Below, piece by piece: positions 14,181-15,353 of a DNA stretch of 15,353 bases. The notes beneath the pieces were generated by a model, which had not been told where the DNA came from, ran no database searches, and saw nothing but the letters and a program-made list of their open reading frames with translations. A program made the translations under genes and the position numbers. The DNA is from JBEKCP01 sp050014815. Its GTDB lineage: Bacteria; Planctomycetota; Planctomycetia; Pirellulales; Thermoguttaceae. Where the stretch lies: contig JBEKCP010000066.1 in NCBI GenBank assembly GCA_050014815.1, positions 1 to 15,353 on the forward strand, in the 5' to 3' direction. Within the stretch, counting starts at the first letter, position 1. Every line of letters begins with the position of its first letter.

Positions 14181-14485
14181 GCTTGCGATCCTTGATTGGC
14201 CGAGCCGCAAACTTCCGAAATCGTCCATGCGGGAGGGAGATTGGCTGGTAACTCAGCTTAGTGTGTAGTCGTCGGCTGGTCAACCCCTCACCTTTTGCGA
14301 TCATCCGAGAGCAATCCGCCGCAGGTGCGACAATCCGGCCAAAGAGAAGCTGAGGGGGAGCTATGACCGTCCGCCTTCTCGAATTCCGTCGCCCCCTTGG
14401 CGTAGGTCTTGGCTAGCAGGAGCCAACAGAGTGCGGATGGCAGATTCGTCATGGTTTGTCCCTTTCAAGAGAGTCTTGGATTGTT
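14181..14485. other. Intergenic stretch with one possible short gene (14288-14452, minus)
   Basis: No firm gene lies here. The only candidate is a 54-residue minus-strand frame from ATG 14452 to TGA 14288. It has a good AAAGGGA six bases upstream and a signal-like opening (MTNLPSALCWLLLAKTYAKG), then loses all hydrophobic or domain character. It may be the remnant 5' end of a secreted-protein gene or chance. The rest probably carries the leader and promoter of the repeat-protein gene; no convincing -35/-10 pair was seen. Confidence 0.35.
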
Positions 14486-15353
14486 CTACGGTTTCGCCGC
14501 AGCCCGTTGGGCGACCTCGCTCACCAGCGCGTAGAGCCGCGCGAGCAACTGCTGTTCCCGGTCACCTCCTACGCCTTGCTGGTACCAGTTCAACATCTCC
14601 TCGATCATCGCCTCGCAGCGCTTCGCCAGCTCCGTCGGCGGCGGCGGTCCGCCGGTCTTCAAGGGAAAGATTCTCTCCTGGAAGGAGCCGGTCAACGTGC
14701 CCTTGCGCTCGTAACCGCGGTACTTGCCGGTGTACGTGCCCGTCACGGAACTGCCCTTGCGGACGACTTCGATGACATAACTGCCGTGGCAGTCCTGGCC
14801 GGCCTCGTCGCGGTCGAGCGTGATTTGCACATCGAAGGTCAACGGCTCGGTCTTCACGATCTTCCCTTCCGCCTCGCGCTTGAAGTGGTTGAAACCGGTC
14901 GCTTGCGGCTTGATGTGGAGTCCGTCGGTGTGGTGGGCGATGGTCAGGATCAGGTCGCCGCCGAACAGCTCGCCGCCGACCAGGGGTACCTGGTGCCCGC
15001 CGCGCGGCTTGCAGACGCCGCCGAACAAGAAAAGCTCGGTCAGGTCGCACATGGCAACCGGCGGCGGCGTGAGCACGTCGAGATACTCGCACATGGCCCG
15101 CATCGCCTCGCACTCTTGAATGCCCTGGCGAAGCATTTCCAGTTGCTGGGTGGCTAGCGCGCCGTGCGGGCCGGGGGCCGCCAGGGCCCGGGGCGTGCCG
15201 CCGATGGCGTTGCCCAGGTTCGAGTAGGTCCCCAGCGGACTGCGCATGCTGCCGTCGGCGGCCTTGTAGGTCCAGTAGTCCAGCCCCTTGAAGCCCACGC
15301 CGTCGTAGCCGTTGACGAAATCCAGAATGGCGACCAAGCCGCGAAACGTGCCC
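14486..15353 (-). CDS. GH123/DUF4091-like secreted protein, C-terminal part (5' end outside window)
   Basis: The minus-strand frame is open to the window edge, so only the last 288 residues are seen. It begins GTFRGLVAILDFVNGYDGVGF and continues FKGLDYWTYKAADG, GGTPRALAAPGPHGALATQQ and LEMLRQGIQECEAM. This order, with an aromatic-rich barrel end followed by (P)GPxG...LExLRxGIxxxE, matches the end of GH123/DUF4091-type glycoside hydrolase domains, common in planctomycete polysaccharide breakdown. Next is a beta-rich module, LTFDVQITLDRDEAGQDC then SYVIEVVRKGSSVTGTYTGKY, which aligns by eye with the repeats of the downstream 672-aa protein. A helical tail (ELAKRCEAMIEEMLNWYQQG) closes it. TTG 15337 could be read as a start but would cut the domain. 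The enzyme assignment is moderate because the catalytic part is not in view. Confidence 0.62.
   Translation of the reverse strand, partial: GTFRGLVAILDFVNGYDGVGFKGLDYWTYKAADGSMRSPLGTYSNLGNAIGGTPRALAAPGPHGALATQQLEMLRQGIQECEAMRAMCEYLDVLTPPPVAMCDLTELFLFGGVCKPRGGHQVPLVGGELFGGDLILTIAHHTDGLHIKPQATGFNHFKREAEGKIVKTEPLTFDVQITLDRDEAGQDCHGSYVIEVVRKGSSVTGTYTGKYRGYERKGTLTGSFQERIFPLKTGGPPPPTELAKRCEAMIEEMLNWYQQGVGGDREQQLLARLYALVSEVAQRAAAKP

Noticed and set aside
12378..14195. Long plus-strand open frame opposite the repeat protein (605 codons)
   Set aside because: Antisense shadow: no ribosome binding site or motif, while the minus strand shows a Tat signal and four regular repeats.
1..15353. CRISPR array, tRNA, rRNA or a complete insertion sequence
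   Set aside because: No regularly spaced direct repeats, no cloverleaf or rRNA signature sequence, and no transposase reading frame were found on either strand.

Overview
The window is high-GC bacterial DNA that most resembles a planctomycete (Pirellulales-like). The evidence is a Tat-exported secretome of large repeat proteins, a GH123/DUF4091-like glycoside hydrolase tail, a split ResB/CcsA cytochrome c maturation pair whose CcsA carries a long periplasmic N-terminal domain, and GGTG-N5-CACC palindromic repeats. No rRNA, tRNA, CRISPR array or complete transposon was seen. The lineage call is an inference from protein style, not a database match.

Left half (1-10990) is an electron-transfer locus. 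It opens with the 3' part of a multiheme cytochrome c with at least 8 CXXCH motifs, a helical stalk and a C-terminal membrane anchor. A small membrane protein and a three-gene, toxin-antitoxin-like cassette follow (a 93-aa antitoxin-like protein, a PIN-domain protein and a 79-aa Phd-like protein). The cassette is bounded by palindromic repeats on one side and a hairpin cluster on the other. Next, on the minus strand, come the System II cytochrome c maturation genes (ResB-like, then CcsA-like). Divergent from these, across a roughly 360-base AT-richer control region, lie a 14-heme lipoprotein-like cytochrome and a 757-aa outer-membrane beta-barrel. The latter pair looks like an MtrA/MtrB or PioA/PioB type porin-cytochrome conduit that carries electrons across the outer membrane. 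The neighbouring ResB/CcsA pair would attach the many hemes.

Right half (11064-15353) is unrelated in function and lies entirely on the minus strand, convergent with the porin gene. In transcription order it holds the 3' end of a GH123/DUF4091-like secreted protein, a 672-aa Tat-exported protein and an aldo/keto reductase. The 672-aa protein has four copies of a roughly 110-residue beta-rich repeat and a second, internal signal peptide, which suggests fusion of two genes. One copy of the same repeat seems to sit in the glycoside hydrolase tail. The aldo/keto reductase has an unusual 26-residue insert beside its catalytic histidine.

The most interesting items are the 14-heme/porin conduit with its own maturation genes, the double-signal-peptide fusion built from a shared repeat, and the family of small palindromes around the toxin-antitoxin-like cassette and upstream of resB.
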